A DNA stretch of 64,000 bases from contig NZ_CP109596.1 in assembly GCF_036327755.1 (NCBI RefSeq), positions 7,254,001 through 7,318,000 of the forward strand, in the 5' to 3' direction. The notes beneath the pieces are model-generated. The model saw only the letters and a program-made list of their open reading frames with translations. It searched no databases and was not told the origin of the DNA. A program made the translations under genes and the position numbers. Below, one piece after another: positions 24,376 through 32,839 of the stretch (its first letter is position 1; each line of letters begins with the position of its first letter). This stretch comes from Nocardia sp. NBC_01503. Lineage in GTDB: Bacteria; Actinomycetota; Actinomycetes; Mycobacteriales; Mycobacteriaceae.

Positions 24376-25610
24376 TTGCCCTCCACACGGACGCGAAGTT
24401 CGGACATGCCGCGCACCACCACATTGGGCCGGTACGGGGGTTCCTCGAGCAGGGTCAGGTTGCCGACGCGAAGGGCGAAGGCGTGCAGCACCTCTCGCAT
24501 CTCCAGGCGGGCCAGCGGCGCTCCCAGGCAGTAGTGCAGGCCGAGCCCGAAGGACAGGTGCCGTTCGGTGCGGCGGCCCGGCCCGTAGCGGCCGATATCG
24601 AAGACGGTGGGTTCGGGAAAGGCCGCCGGATCGCGATTGGCCGAGCCGAGCAGCACGATCACGGCGTCACCGGGCGTGAATGTCCTTCCGGCGACCATGA
24701 TTTCGGCGCGGGCGGTGCGGGTGGTCAGGTGTACGGGCGGGTCGTAGCGCAGCACCTCGTCGACCGCCGCGCCGGCCAGGTCGGGATGTTCGCGCAACCG
24801 CGCGAACTCGCCGGGATTGCGAATGAGCGCCAGTGCGCCGTTGCCGATGAGATTCACCGACGTCTCGTGCCCGGCGACCACGAGAATGAGCAGTGTCCCG
24901 ATCAGTTCGGTGTGTGTGAGCCGCACCCCGGCCTCCTCGGCCTGCACCAGTGCGGTGATCAGATCCGCGCGCGGGGCGCGGCGGCGCTGTTCGACCAGAT
25001 CGCCGAAGAATTCGGTGAATTCGTGCACCGCCGCGGTGCGCGCGGCCAGCTCCTGCGGGCTGAGCAGCAGATCCGGATCCAGCCCGCGCGCGATACCCGC
25101 CGACATCTGCCGTACGTGTTCATGCGCCTCGGCGGGTACGCCGAGCAGTTCGCAGATCAGGGTGAGCGGCACCGGATACGCCAGCGCCTCCAGCAGATCC
25201 ACCTCCCCGGCGGCGAGCACGCCATCGAGCAGGTCGCTCACCAATTGTTCGGCGCGATCGCGCAATCCGGTGATGGTGCGCGCGGTGAACGCCTTGCCGA
25301 CCAGGCCGCGCAGGCGGGTGTGGTCCGGCGGCTCCATCCACAGGAATGAGCCGGGCAGTTCGACATCGCTGTCCCCGTGCAGCAGTTCGGGTTCCTCGGC
25401 GTGGCTCCAGCGCGGATCCAGCAGGATCGTCTGGGCTTCGGCGTGCCGGGTGACCAGTTGGGTCTCGTGCGGTCCCGGGACGAAAGGTCCCGCGTCGCGC
25501 AGCGTCTCGTAACTGTCATAGGGATTGTGGCGCATATGCGGGGCGATGCTCTCCACGACCGCCAGCTGTACCGGGGTCACTTGCGCCACCGCGGCCTGAT
25601 CCGAACTCAC
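24372..25610 (-). CDS. Cytochrome P450 (first of the minus-strand set)
   Basis: A 412-residue P450 with I-helix LVVAGHETSVNLIGNG, ExxR in DEVLRYDPPVHLTTRT, and haem loop FGLGLHYCLGAPLARLE (Cys near 361). The GTG at 25610 is preferred over the TTG at 25616 because AGGAG lies 6 nt upstream of it. First gene of the minus-strand operon; it diverges from the acyl-AMP ligase gene across a 222-bp promoter region, so the two operons are probably co-regulated. Confidence 0.95.
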   Translation of the reverse strand: MSSDQAAVAQVTPVQLAVVESIAPHMRHNPYDSYETLRDAGPFVPGPHETQLVTRHAEAQTILLDPRWSHAEEPELLHGDSDVELPGSFLWMEPPDHTRLRGLVGKAFTARTITGLRDRAEQLVSDLLDGVLAAGEVDLLEALAYPVPLTLICELLGVPAEAHEHVRQMSAGIARGLDPDLLLSPQELAARTAAVHEFTEFFGDLVEQRRRAPRADLITALVQAEEAGVRLTHTELIGTLLILVVAGHETSVNLIGNGALALIRNPGEFARLREHPDLAGAAVDEVLRYDPPVHLTTRTARAEIMVAGRTFTPGDAVIVLLGSANRDPAAFPEPTVFDIGRYGPGRRTERHLSFGLGLHYCLGAPLARLEMREVLHAFALRVGNLTLLEEPPYRPNVVVRGMSELRVRVEGK

Positions 25611-25832
25611 CGGCAACTCCTGAAGAATTGGGCTGCGAATTTCACGGAAACAATTTCGGGTTCATCCTGGACCGCGGCGCACCGGGGCCGCCCGGCAATC
25701 GCCGGAAGCTATCGGCCGATCACCGTATCTCTTTATCGTCCAACGCAATTGGCTGATCGAGACTGCTTATCAGCGCGCGGGTTTCATAATCCGTTCAGCG
25801 CTCGGACACAATTCGCTGTTGTCGTGACGGTC

Positions 25833-27491
25833 ATGAATTCCTCGGATTCGTTCGGCACCCTGCCCACCGGACTCGCCGACATTGCCGCCGCACATCCGCG
25901 GGTATCGGCGACTTTCTGGTCGACGGCGGAGAATATCGAGTACGCCGAACTGCACCGCGCCGCCGAGAGCGCGGCGGCGGCGCTGCTGGCGCGGGGCGTG
26001 CGGCGCGGGGAACCGGTCGGCATCCTGTGCCCCAATGCCCCCGAGTTCATCGTGAGCTTCTTCGCCATCACCGCGGCCGGCGCGGCGGCGACACCGCTGC
26101 CGCTGCCCGCCGGGATTCGCCGGGCCGCGGGATATCCGCAGCAGCTCGCCGCCATCACCGCGGCCGCCGGTATGCGCACGGTGCTGGTCTCACCCGCCTT
26201 CGCCGAGCTGGTGCCGCTGCTGGACGGCGTGGATGTCGAATTCGTGGATACCGCGACGCTTTCCGGCCCGTCCGCCGACGGCCCGCTCCCGGACCATGCC
26301 GCTCCCGGACCGGATGATCTGGCCGTGGTGCAGTTCACCTCCGGCAGCACCGCCACCCCCAAGGGCGTACGCCTGACCCACCGCCAGGTGCTGAGCGGAC
26401 TCGCGGCGATTCGCGAGGGCATCGCCCTGGACCTCGACGATCAAGGTGGCTTCTGGCTGCCACTGTTCCACGATATGGGCTTGTTCGGCACGCTCTCGGC
26501 CATTCTGCGCGGTATTCCGGCGCATGTGTGGTCACCGCTGGCGTTCGTCAAGGATCCGGCGCGCTGGCTGCGCGAGTTCGCCGCCAGCGGCACCACCATC
26601 ACCGCCATGCCGAACTTCGGCTATGAGGCGCTGCTGGCGGCGATCCCGCCGGAAAAGGTCGCGGAGTACGACCTGAGCCGCTGGCGCATCGCTTTCAATG
26701 GGGCGGAACCGATTTCGCACGCGGTGGTGTCCGCGTTCACTGAGCGCTTCGTCCCGGCGGGTTTCGCGCCGAGCACCATGTTCGGGGTGTACGGCATGGC
26801 CGAGGCCACCCTCGCCGTGGCCTTCCCACCGCTGGGCCGCGCCCCGATCTTCGAATGGGTCGATCGCGGCGGGCTGGCGGACGACTTTCTCGCACAGCCG
26901 GTTTCCGCCGACGAACCCGGTGCGCGCGCCATCGCGGGGGTGGGCGGAGCGGTCCGGGGGCTCCGGATCCGGATCGTCGATCCGGAGACCGTCGCCCCGC
27001 TGCCGGACGGGCGGGTCGGCGAGATCCTGATTCAGGGCGCATCGGTCACCGACGGCTATCTGGCGGTCGATCCCGCCGCGGTCGCGGATCGGTTCATCGA
27101 CGGCTGGCTGCGCACCGGCGACCTCGGATATCTGCGTGGCGGTGAGCTTTTCGTCACCGGCCGCTGTAAGGACATGATCACCGTGCGCGGGGTCAACCAC
27201 TACGCCCAGGATGTGGAGGCGGCGGTCACCGGCGTCGAGGGCATCTACAAGCGCCGCTGCACCGCGGCCGTCGATCCCGAGGGCGCCGATGTCATAGCCC
27301 TCATCGCCGAGACCGAGTTGACCGGTGACGATGCCGCCGCCCTCGCCGAGACCATCCGCAAGCAGGTGGCCGCCGAGCTCGGCCTGGCCGCCGTCGAGGT
27401 CCATCTCGTCGCACCGCGCAGCATCCCCCGCACCTCCAGCGGCAAGCTCCAGCGGCTCGCCGCCCGCGATCTCATCGCCCAGCGGCAGTGA
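25833..27491 (+). CDS. Fatty acyl-AMP ligase (FAAL-like)
   Basis: A 552-residue adenylate-forming enzyme. P-loop-like VVQFTSGSTATPKGVRLTH (about 165-183), WLPLFHDMGLFGTLSAIL and SPLAFVKDPARWLREFAASG (FAAL signature region), YGMAEATLAVAFPP (about 316-329), and the C-terminal RTGDLGYLRGGELFVTGRCK and DMITVRGVNHYAQDVEAAV. The wording of the middle and C-terminal motifs is that of FAALs, which make acyl-AMP and load acyl carrier proteins rather than CoA. First gene of a plus-strand operon containing a stand-alone acyl carrier protein, the likely acceptor. A GTG at 25824 is an alternative start. Confidence 0.9.
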   Translation: MNSSDSFGTLPTGLADIAAAHPRVSATFWSTAENIEYAELHRAAESAAAALLARGVRRGEPVGILCPNAPEFIVSFFAITAAGAAATPLPLPAGIRRAAGYPQQLAAITAAAGMRTVLVSPAFAELVPLLDGVDVEFVDTATLSGPSADGPLPDHAAPGPDDLAVVQFTSGSTATPKGVRLTHRQVLSGLAAIREGIALDLDDQGGFWLPLFHDMGLFGTLSAILRGIPAHVWSPLAFVKDPARWLREFAASGTTITAMPNFGYEALLAAIPPEKVAEYDLSRWRIAFNGAEPISHAVVSAFTERFVPAGFAPSTMFGVYGMAEATLAVAFPPLGRAPIFEWVDRGGLADDFLAQPVSADEPGARAIAGVGGAVRGLRIRIVDPETVAPLPDGRVGEILIQGASVTDGYLAVDPAAVADRFIDGWLRTGDLGYLRGGELFVTGRCKDMITVRGVNHYAQDVEAAVTGVEGIYKRRCTAAVDPEGADVIALIAETELTGDDAAALAETIRKQVAAELGLAAVEVHLVAPRSIPRTSSGKLQRLAARDLIAQRQ

Positions 27492-27528
27492 AGTCAACGG
27501 CATTCATCCCCTTCGAACGGAGTCCCGC

Positions 27529-28317
27529 GTGCACAGCTATGACGTCTTCCGCCACTACGAACGCCTGCACTGGAAACTGAGCGACCTCGACTTCGACGCG
27601 ATCGACCGCGATCTGGTGCGGCCGGAGTACATCACCCTGGCCAAGAGCTCGGCCATGGGCGAATCCAATGTGATCGCCGCCGTGCACGGATTCCTCGCCG
27701 AATTCGTGGACGATTACGACTTCTCCACCTTCGCGGTGGTGTGGGGCTATCAGGAAGTGCAGCACCACTACGCGTTTCGCACCTGGCTGCGCGCCATCGG
27801 CGAGGATGTGCAGGACCGGGCGGTGGACGCCATGCGCGAGCCGTACGCGCCGGGCAGTACGCCGTCGGCGACGCTGGCCACCAATATCATCTCCGAGCTC
27901 ACGGTGAATCACATCTACCGCGCGGTCTCGGCCTGGGTGCAGGAGCCGGCGCTGAAGGCGTTGCTGCTCAACGCGAGTCGCGATGAGGCCGGCCACGCGC
28001 GCGAGTTCATCCACTACGCCACCGAGCGCCTGAAGCGGCGGCCCGAGGAGTTGCCGTCGGTCCTGGAGACGCTGTACGTGTACAGCTCCGAGGCCAAGAT
28101 CAAGCATCCGGTGAGCACCTTCAAGGCCGGGATCGCCGAACTGGGCGATCACGAGACCATCGACACCGGCTTCGATCTGTTCCTGGAGCAGGTCGCCGCC
28201 GAGGGTGAGCTCGATGTGCTGCACGACAAGGTGCGCCGCACCTTCGCCGCCCTGACCGGGCTCGACCTGTCCAGCAATGCCAAGGTGCGGCGCGCACTGG
28301 CCGACGCGATCGCATGA
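27529..28317 (+). CDS. Ferritin-like di-iron protein (acyl-ACP desaturase relative)
   Basis: A 262-residue helical protein with two ExxH motifs, WGYQEVQHHYAF (about 81-92) and ASRDEAGHAREF (about 150-161), plus upstream and intervening Glu residues (MGESNVIAAVHG, ISELTVNHIYRA), which is the ligand set of the ferritin-like di-iron fold used by acyl-ACP desaturases and related oxygenases. It starts at GTG with GGAG 6 nt upstream and ends overlapping the next thioesterase by 4 nt. Function on the acyl-ACP made by the neighbouring ligase is likely: desaturation, hydroxylation or another oxygenation. Confidence 0.8.
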   Translation: MHSYDVFRHYERLHWKLSDLDFDAIDRDLVRPEYITLAKSSAMGESNVIAAVHGFLAEFVDDYDFSTFAVVWGYQEVQHHYAFRTWLRAIGEDVQDRAVDAMREPYAPGSTPSATLATNIISELTVNHIYRAVSAWVQEPALKALLLNASRDEAGHAREFIHYATERLKRRPEELPSVLETLYVYSSEAKIKHPVSTFKAGIAELGDHETIDTGFDLFLEQVAAEGELDVLHDKVRRTFAALTGLDLSSNAKVRRALADAIA

Positions 28318-28880
28318 TGGTGGAACACACTGCGCGGCAGCCGGATCCACCGGTCGTCGCGGTGCCGTGGTCGGTGATACCGGACTACCACTGCTTCGGC
28401 TGCTCCCCGCACAACGAGTCCGGATTGCGGCTGAGCTTCACACCGCACGAGGACGGCCTGCAGGCCCGGTTCCGCCTCGATCGCTCCTTCGAGTCCTATC
28501 CGGGCGTGGTGCACGGGGGCCTGACCGGCGTCATCTGCGATGAGGTGATGGGCAATCTCATCGTGCTGGCCCGGCAGGTACCCGCCTTCACCGTCTCCCA
28601 GCGCACCCGATTCCTGACCCCGCTGCTCATCGACCGCGAATACCGCTGTGTGGCAACGCTCACCGGCGACGGCGGCGAGGAGCCCATCCGCGCGGCCGCG
28701 GACATCATCGATGCCGATGGCGCGGTCTGTGCCTCCTCGACCGCGACCTATCAACCGTTCACGCTGGCCGACGCACGTCACCAGCTCTCCCTCGGCGACG
28801 ACGAGGTCGCACTGCTCTCCCACGCCCTCAGCACCGCTGACGCCCTGCCCCCGAATGGAGTTCGCCATGTCCACCACTGA
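28314..28880 (+). CDS. PaaI-family hotdog thioesterase
   Basis: A 188-residue hotdog protein with DYHCFGCSPHNESGLRLSF (about 23-41) and the catalytic-region GVVHGGLTGVICDEVMGN (about 64-81), both standard for the PaaI/acyl-CoA thioesterase family. It overlaps its upstream neighbour by 4 nt and its downstream carrier-protein gene by 14 nt. It may release or edit the acyl chain carried by the acyl carrier protein. Confidence 0.88.
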   Translation: MMVEHTARQPDPPVVAVPWSVIPDYHCFGCSPHNESGLRLSFTPHEDGLQARFRLDRSFESYPGVVHGGLTGVICDEVMGNLIVLARQVPAFTVSQRTRFLTPLLIDREYRCVATLTGDGGEEPIRAAADIIDADGAVCASSTATYQPFTLADARHQLSLGDDEVALLSHALSTADALPPNGVRHVHH

Positions 28881-29118
28881 GATTCTGCGTACCGTCACCG
28901 AGATCGCCGTCGCCGAGACCGGTCTGCCCGAATCCGTCCTGCTGCCCGACGCCGATCTGCGCGGTATGGCGGGGGTGGATTCGGTGCGCGTGCTGCGCAT
29001 GATCGCCCGTATCGAGCGCCGCTACGATATCGAGCTCGAGGACCAGGATGTCTTCGGCACCTCCACCCTCGCCGAGGTGGCCGGTGTGGTGGACAAGATG
29101 CTGCGCGAGGCCGCCTGA
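28867..29118 (+). CDS. Stand-alone acyl carrier protein
   Basis: An 83-residue acyl carrier protein. The phosphopantetheine Ser lies in GMAGVDSVRVLRM (Ser near residue 39), followed by the usual acidic helix IERRYDIELEDQDVF. The start has GGAG 7 nt upstream and lies inside the end of the thioesterase gene. It is the only carrier in the cluster, so it is the likely scaffold on which the di-iron enzymes, P450s and methyltransferase act. Confidence 0.92.
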   Translation: MSTTEILRTVTEIAVAETGLPESVLLPDADLRGMAGVDSVRVLRMIARIERRYDIELEDQDVFGTSTLAEVAGVVDKMLREAA

Positions 29119-29966
29119 TGTCGGGCGATGGCGCGGCGGTCACCGCCGACACCAATCAGCATTACGATCTGGACCCCGATATCTTCGGCCAGTTCCTGGA
29201 CCCGCTGCGCAAGTACAGCTCCGGACTGTACGAATCCGACAGTGACACTTTGGAATCGGCGCAACGCAACAAACTGCGGTTCGTGGCCCGGCGACTCGGC
29301 CTGAGCGGTGGTGAGCGGCTGCTCGACATCGGCTGCGGCTGGGGTTCGCTCATCCTGTTCATGGCGCAGGAGTACGGCTGCCACACCCTCGGGGTGAGCC
29401 CGGCGCCGCGCCAGCACGAGTACATCGCCGAACAGGCCGCGGTGCGCGGCGTGGCGGGCCTGGTGCGGACCCAGGTGGGCCATTTCGAGGAGATGGACTT
29501 GGCCGCGGGCAGTATGGACGCGGTCACCATGCTCGGCTCCATCGTGCATATGCCGGATCTGGACGAGGTGTTCCGGCGGGCGCGCGCGGTGCTGCGCCGC
29601 AACGGCACGCTCTACGTCTCGGAGAGCTGCTTCCGTAATGCCGCCGCGCACAAGGCTTTCGATGAGCGAGCCGGTACCGAGTTCGTGCGCTCGAATATCT
29701 TCGGCTGGGGCGATCTGCGGCCGCTGTCGGATCTTCTCACCGCCGCCGAGGACGCCGGGTTCTCGATCATCGCCGTGGACGATCTCACCGATCAGTACCG
29801 GCGCACCATCGAGGACTGGATCGGCAATGTCGACGCCGCCGCAGAGCGGATCGACGCGCATCAGCCCGGATTGGCCGCCGAACTGCGGCACTATCTGGAG
29901 GTCGCCAATGCCGGATGGGGTTACACCACAAAGCATTACGCGCTCACCTGCCGCAAGGCCCGGTAG
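29118..29966 (+). CDS. SAM methyltransferase, cyclopropane-fatty-acid-synthase type
   Basis: A 282-residue class I methyltransferase with ERLLDIGCGWGSLILFMAQ (motif I, about 72-90), GVSPAPRQHEYIAEQ, HMPDLDEVFRRARAVLRRNG and the N-terminal NQHYDLDPDIFGQFLDPLRKYSSGLY that matches the CFA-synthase/mycolic-acid methyltransferase entry motif (HYDL, YS.G.Y). Such enzymes add a methyl or methylene group to a double bond or alkene-derived cation, so it could act on the product of the desaturase-like proteins beside it. Start overlaps the carrier-protein stop (TGATG). Confidence 0.9.
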   Translation: MSGDGAAVTADTNQHYDLDPDIFGQFLDPLRKYSSGLYESDSDTLESAQRNKLRFVARRLGLSGGERLLDIGCGWGSLILFMAQEYGCHTLGVSPAPRQHEYIAEQAAVRGVAGLVRTQVGHFEEMDLAAGSMDAVTMLGSIVHMPDLDEVFRRARAVLRRNGTLYVSESCFRNAAAHKAFDERAGTEFVRSNIFGWGDLRPLSDLLTAAEDAGFSIIAVDDLTDQYRRTIEDWIGNVDAAAERIDAHQPGLAAELRHYLEVANAGWGYTTKHYALTCRKAR

Positions 29967-29968
29967 CG

Positions 29969-30814
29969 ATGACGACCTTCGAATCCGCACTGCTGCCCAT
30001 CCCGGAGCTGGTCTGCGCCGTGGACGGCTTCCTGGCGGCCTCGCCCGCCGCCCGCTCCTGGGATGTGGAGACCGCGTTCGACTGGAGCGCCGCCGATGCC
30101 GGGCGCCTGTCCGAGGGGCAGCGCTCGGCGGTGCAGTTCGTGACCTACATCGAGGATCACCTGCCCGGGTATTTCGATGTGTACCAGCGCAGCTTCCCGG
30201 TGGACGACAGCGTGGACCTGCCCACCTTCACGCACAACCGCGAGCTCTACCACTTCACCGTGCGCTGGGCACTGGAAGAGGACACGCACTCCCGGGCGCT
30301 CACCCGCTATCAGGAAGCCTCCGGGATGAGCGATCGCGATGTGCTGCGCGATGAGCTGGCGGTGGAGGGGCGCAAGCCTTTCGAGCTGACCTACACCCAT
30401 CCGGTGCAGTTCTTCGCCTACGCGCTGGTGCAGGAGAAGGCGACGCAGATGTACTACCACCAGCTGCGCGATGTGGTGGACGATCCGGTGCTCGGGGCGG
30501 TGCTCACCCGATTGTCCCGCGATGAGGCACGGCATTTCAGCTTCATGGCCGATGTGGTGAGCCGGTATCTGCGAGCGCAGGGCGATGCGGCGGTGGAGCC
30601 CATTCGCGAGGTGATCGCGGGATTCCGTATGCCGCTGGCGGATACGCTGCGCGGGTACTGGCGGTGGGCGTTGCGCATCGCGGATGTGGCCGATTACGAC
30701 CACACCGCCGCCTACGATCATTTGATCAAGGTGATCGATCGCGCGGTGGACGCGCGCACCGATCGGGTGGATGAGCTGGCCGATTTCATCGCCCAGTGCC
30801 GCAGCCTGACCTGA
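29969..30814 (+). CDS. Type-2 acyl-ACP desaturase family protein
   Basis: A 281-residue di-iron protein with ExxH motifs RWALEEDTHSRAL (about 99-111) and RLSRDEARHFSFM (about 183-195), Glu in FVTYIEDHLPGYF and ALVQEKATQMYYHQL (about 153-167). These are the classic ligands of soluble acyl-ACP desaturases. It follows the methyltransferase by 2 nt and is the last gene before a strong terminator. With the protein at 27529 the cluster has two di-iron enzymes for one carrier protein. Confidence 0.9.
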   Translation: MTTFESALLPIPELVCAVDGFLAASPAARSWDVETAFDWSAADAGRLSEGQRSAVQFVTYIEDHLPGYFDVYQRSFPVDDSVDLPTFTHNRELYHFTVRWALEEDTHSRALTRYQEASGMSDRDVLRDELAVEGRKPFELTYTHPVQFFAYALVQEKATQMYYHQLRDVVDDPVLGAVLTRLSRDEARHFSFMADVVSRYLRAQGDAAVEPIREVIAGFRMPLADTLRGYWRWALRIADVADYDHTAAYDHLIKVIDRAVDARTDRVDELADFIAQCRSLT

Positions 30815-30820
30815 GCATAC

Positions 30821-30865
30821 GGAAAGGGCCCCGCTACCGAATTCCTCGGTGGCGGGGCCCTTTCC
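30821..30865. terminator. Bidirectional terminator
   Basis: A 20-bp stem (GGAAAGGGCCCCGCTACCGA with TCGGTGGCGGGGCCCTTTCC, one G-T wobble) around a 5-nt loop, placed 6 nt after the desaturase stop and 10 nt before the convergent thioesterase stop. The AAAG/CTTT flanks allow it to work in both directions. Confidence 0.92.
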
Positions 30866-30875
30866 GGCGTGCGGA

Positions 30876-31343
30876 CTACCGATCGCCGCCCAGCACCAGA
30901 ATGGTGGTGGAGCCGTGCGCGATCAGTTTGCCCGCGGCATCGGTGATCCGGCCCTCCGCGGTGGCGGTGCGGCGGCCCACATGCACCGCGGTGGCCTCGC
31001 AGGTGAGGCGGGAGCCGTCCAGAGTCACCGAACGAATGAAATTCACCTTGAGCTCGAGCGTCGTATACGCCACGCCGTCACCGAGTTTGGTGAAGACGGC
31101 GCTGCCCATGGCGGTATCCATGAGGGTGGCGATAACACCGCCGTGCACGGTGAACATGGCATTGATGGTGGCCGCGTTCGGGTCCAGGTAATAGCGGGTG
31201 AAGCCCTCGCCCGCGCTCTCCAGGCGAATACCGAGCGAGGCGCCGACGCCGAGATTCTCATCGAGTCCACGCTGGAATACCTCGGTGAGTTCGCCGACGC
31301 GCTTGGCGGACTTGTCCTGCACATGGTTATCGATGGTGGTCAT
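30876..31343 (-). CDS. PaaI-family hotdog thioesterase
   Basis: A 155-residue protein with MFTVHGGVIATLMDTAMGSAV (about 89-109), the signature of the 4-hydroxybenzoyl/PaaI thioesterases. The GGGAGGAAG site lies just upstream of the ATG. It points away from the following P450 and towards the lipid cluster's end, and is the second thioesterase of the region. Probably a broad acyl-CoA or acyl-ACP hydrolase. Confidence 0.88.
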   Translation of the reverse strand: MTTIDNHVQDKSAKRVGELTEVFQRGLDENLGVGASLGIRLESAGEGFTRYYLDPNAATINAMFTVHGGVIATLMDTAMGSAVFTKLGDGVAYTTLELKVNFIRSVTLDGSRLTCEATAVHVGRRTATAEGRITDAAGKLIAHGSTTILVLGGDR

Positions 31344-31496
31344 GAATTCTTCCTCCCTGCCGAACGATGCTCCTCATTCGAGCAGTCGGCGGTGAATTCC
31401 CGCTCTCCGCGCGGTATTCCATTTCAATATCCGATCGGCTGATCGAGAGCGGTGCGCCGGGCTGCCACACGGCCTCGGAATCGATAGCGTCGCGCC

Positions 31497-32732
31497 ATGG
31501 TGGATTCCGAAACGACGGACCGGATCGAGACCATCGGCGCGGAGTTCTTCGCCGATCCGCACGCACACTATCGACGCTGGCGCGAGCATGGCACCGTGCG
31601 GCGGGTTCGCTTCCCCGACGGGGTGATTCGCTGGATCATCCTCGGCTACGCCGAAGGCCGTGCGGCACTGGCGGATCCGCGCCTGCGCAAGGACATCGCG
31701 CATATCGATGCGCTCGTGAGCGTCAAACGATCCACTCCCCCAACGGATCCGCGGCAGTTGGCACTGGTCACACATATGCTCAATATCGACCCGCCCGACC
31801 ACACCCGGCTGCGCAAGCTGGTCGGCAAGGCGTTCACCGCCCAGCGGGTCGCCGGACTGCGCCCGCGTATCGAGGAGATCACCAGCGGCCTACTGGACGC
31901 CGTCGACGGCCGTGACGAGGTGGATCTGCTCCGCGAATTCGCTGTGCCGCTGCCGATTACGGTCATCTGCGAGCTGCTGGGCGTACCGCTCGCCGAGCGC
32001 GACGAATTCCAGCAGTGGACGCGTGACCTGGTCGGAGTGGTGGGGCTCGAAGCCGAACGCACCCGCGCGTCGCTGGCCATGGCCGGCTACCTCACCCGCC
32101 TGGTGCGTACCAAACAGGCCGCACCGCGGGATGATCTGCTCTCCGGGCTGATCGTTGCGGGCCGGGACGGCGATGCCCTCACCGAAGCCGAATTGGTGGC
32201 CATGTCGTTCCTGCTGTTGGTGGCGGGTTACGAAACCACCGTCAACCTCATCGCCAACGGCACCCTCGCCCTGCTGCGCAATCCGGACCGCCTGTCCGCA
32301 CTGCGCACCGATCCCACCGCCATCGCGGACGCGGTGGAGGAGTTCCTGCGCTACGACGGCCCCGTCAATCTCTCCACCGTCCGCTACACCGCCGAGCCGA
32401 TCACGGTGGCGGACACCGAGATCCCCGCCGGTGAACTCGTCTACATCGCAGTGGCCGCCGCCAATCACGATCCGGCCCGCTACCCCGATCCCGCATCGCT
32501 GGACCCCACTCGCGCCCCCGCTCCGCACCTGGCCTTCGGTCACGGCATCCACTTCTGCCTCGGCGCGCCCCTGGCCCGGCTCGAAGCCCAGATCGCGTTT
32601 GCCGCACTGCTGCAACGCTTTCCGGAGCTGTGCCTGTCCCCGGCTGCCACTGTCGAATGGCAGTCCAGCACCCTGATTCGCGGTCTGCTCGAGCTTCCCG
32701 TCCGGCTTCGGACACCGATTCGATCGACGTAG
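31497..32732 (+). CDS. Cytochrome P450 (fourth of the region)
   Basis: A 411-residue P450 of the same overall type as the three others: I-helix LLVAGYETTVNLIANG, ExxR in EEFLRYDGPVNLSTVR, haem loop FGHGIHFCLGAPLARLE (Cys near 354). It is a single gene on the plus strand with its own upstream gap. The 12-base sequence GGCTGATCGAGA at 31437 is shared with the region before the acyl-AMP ligase, hinting at shared control. Confidence 0.95.
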   Translation: MVDSETTDRIETIGAEFFADPHAHYRRWREHGTVRRVRFPDGVIRWIILGYAEGRAALADPRLRKDIAHIDALVSVKRSTPPTDPRQLALVTHMLNIDPPDHTRLRKLVGKAFTAQRVAGLRPRIEEITSGLLDAVDGRDEVDLLREFAVPLPITVICELLGVPLAERDEFQQWTRDLVGVVGLEAERTRASLAMAGYLTRLVRTKQAAPRDDLLSGLIVAGRDGDALTEAELVAMSFLLLVAGYETTVNLIANGTLALLRNPDRLSALRTDPTAIADAVEEFLRYDGPVNLSTVRYTAEPITVADTEIPAGELVYIAVAAANHDPARYPDPASLDPTRAPAPHLAFGHGIHFCLGAPLARLEAQIAFAALLQRFPELCLSPAATVEWQSSTLIRGLLELPVRLRTPIRST

Positions 32733-32839
32733 CCAGGAAACCGACCGGGAGGTTGCCCAAGCGCGAATTATGTTTTGCCCGAAGCGATTTCGATTGCTCT
32801 TCGATCCGGAGAACTACACTGTACGAATCGAGGCGCACA

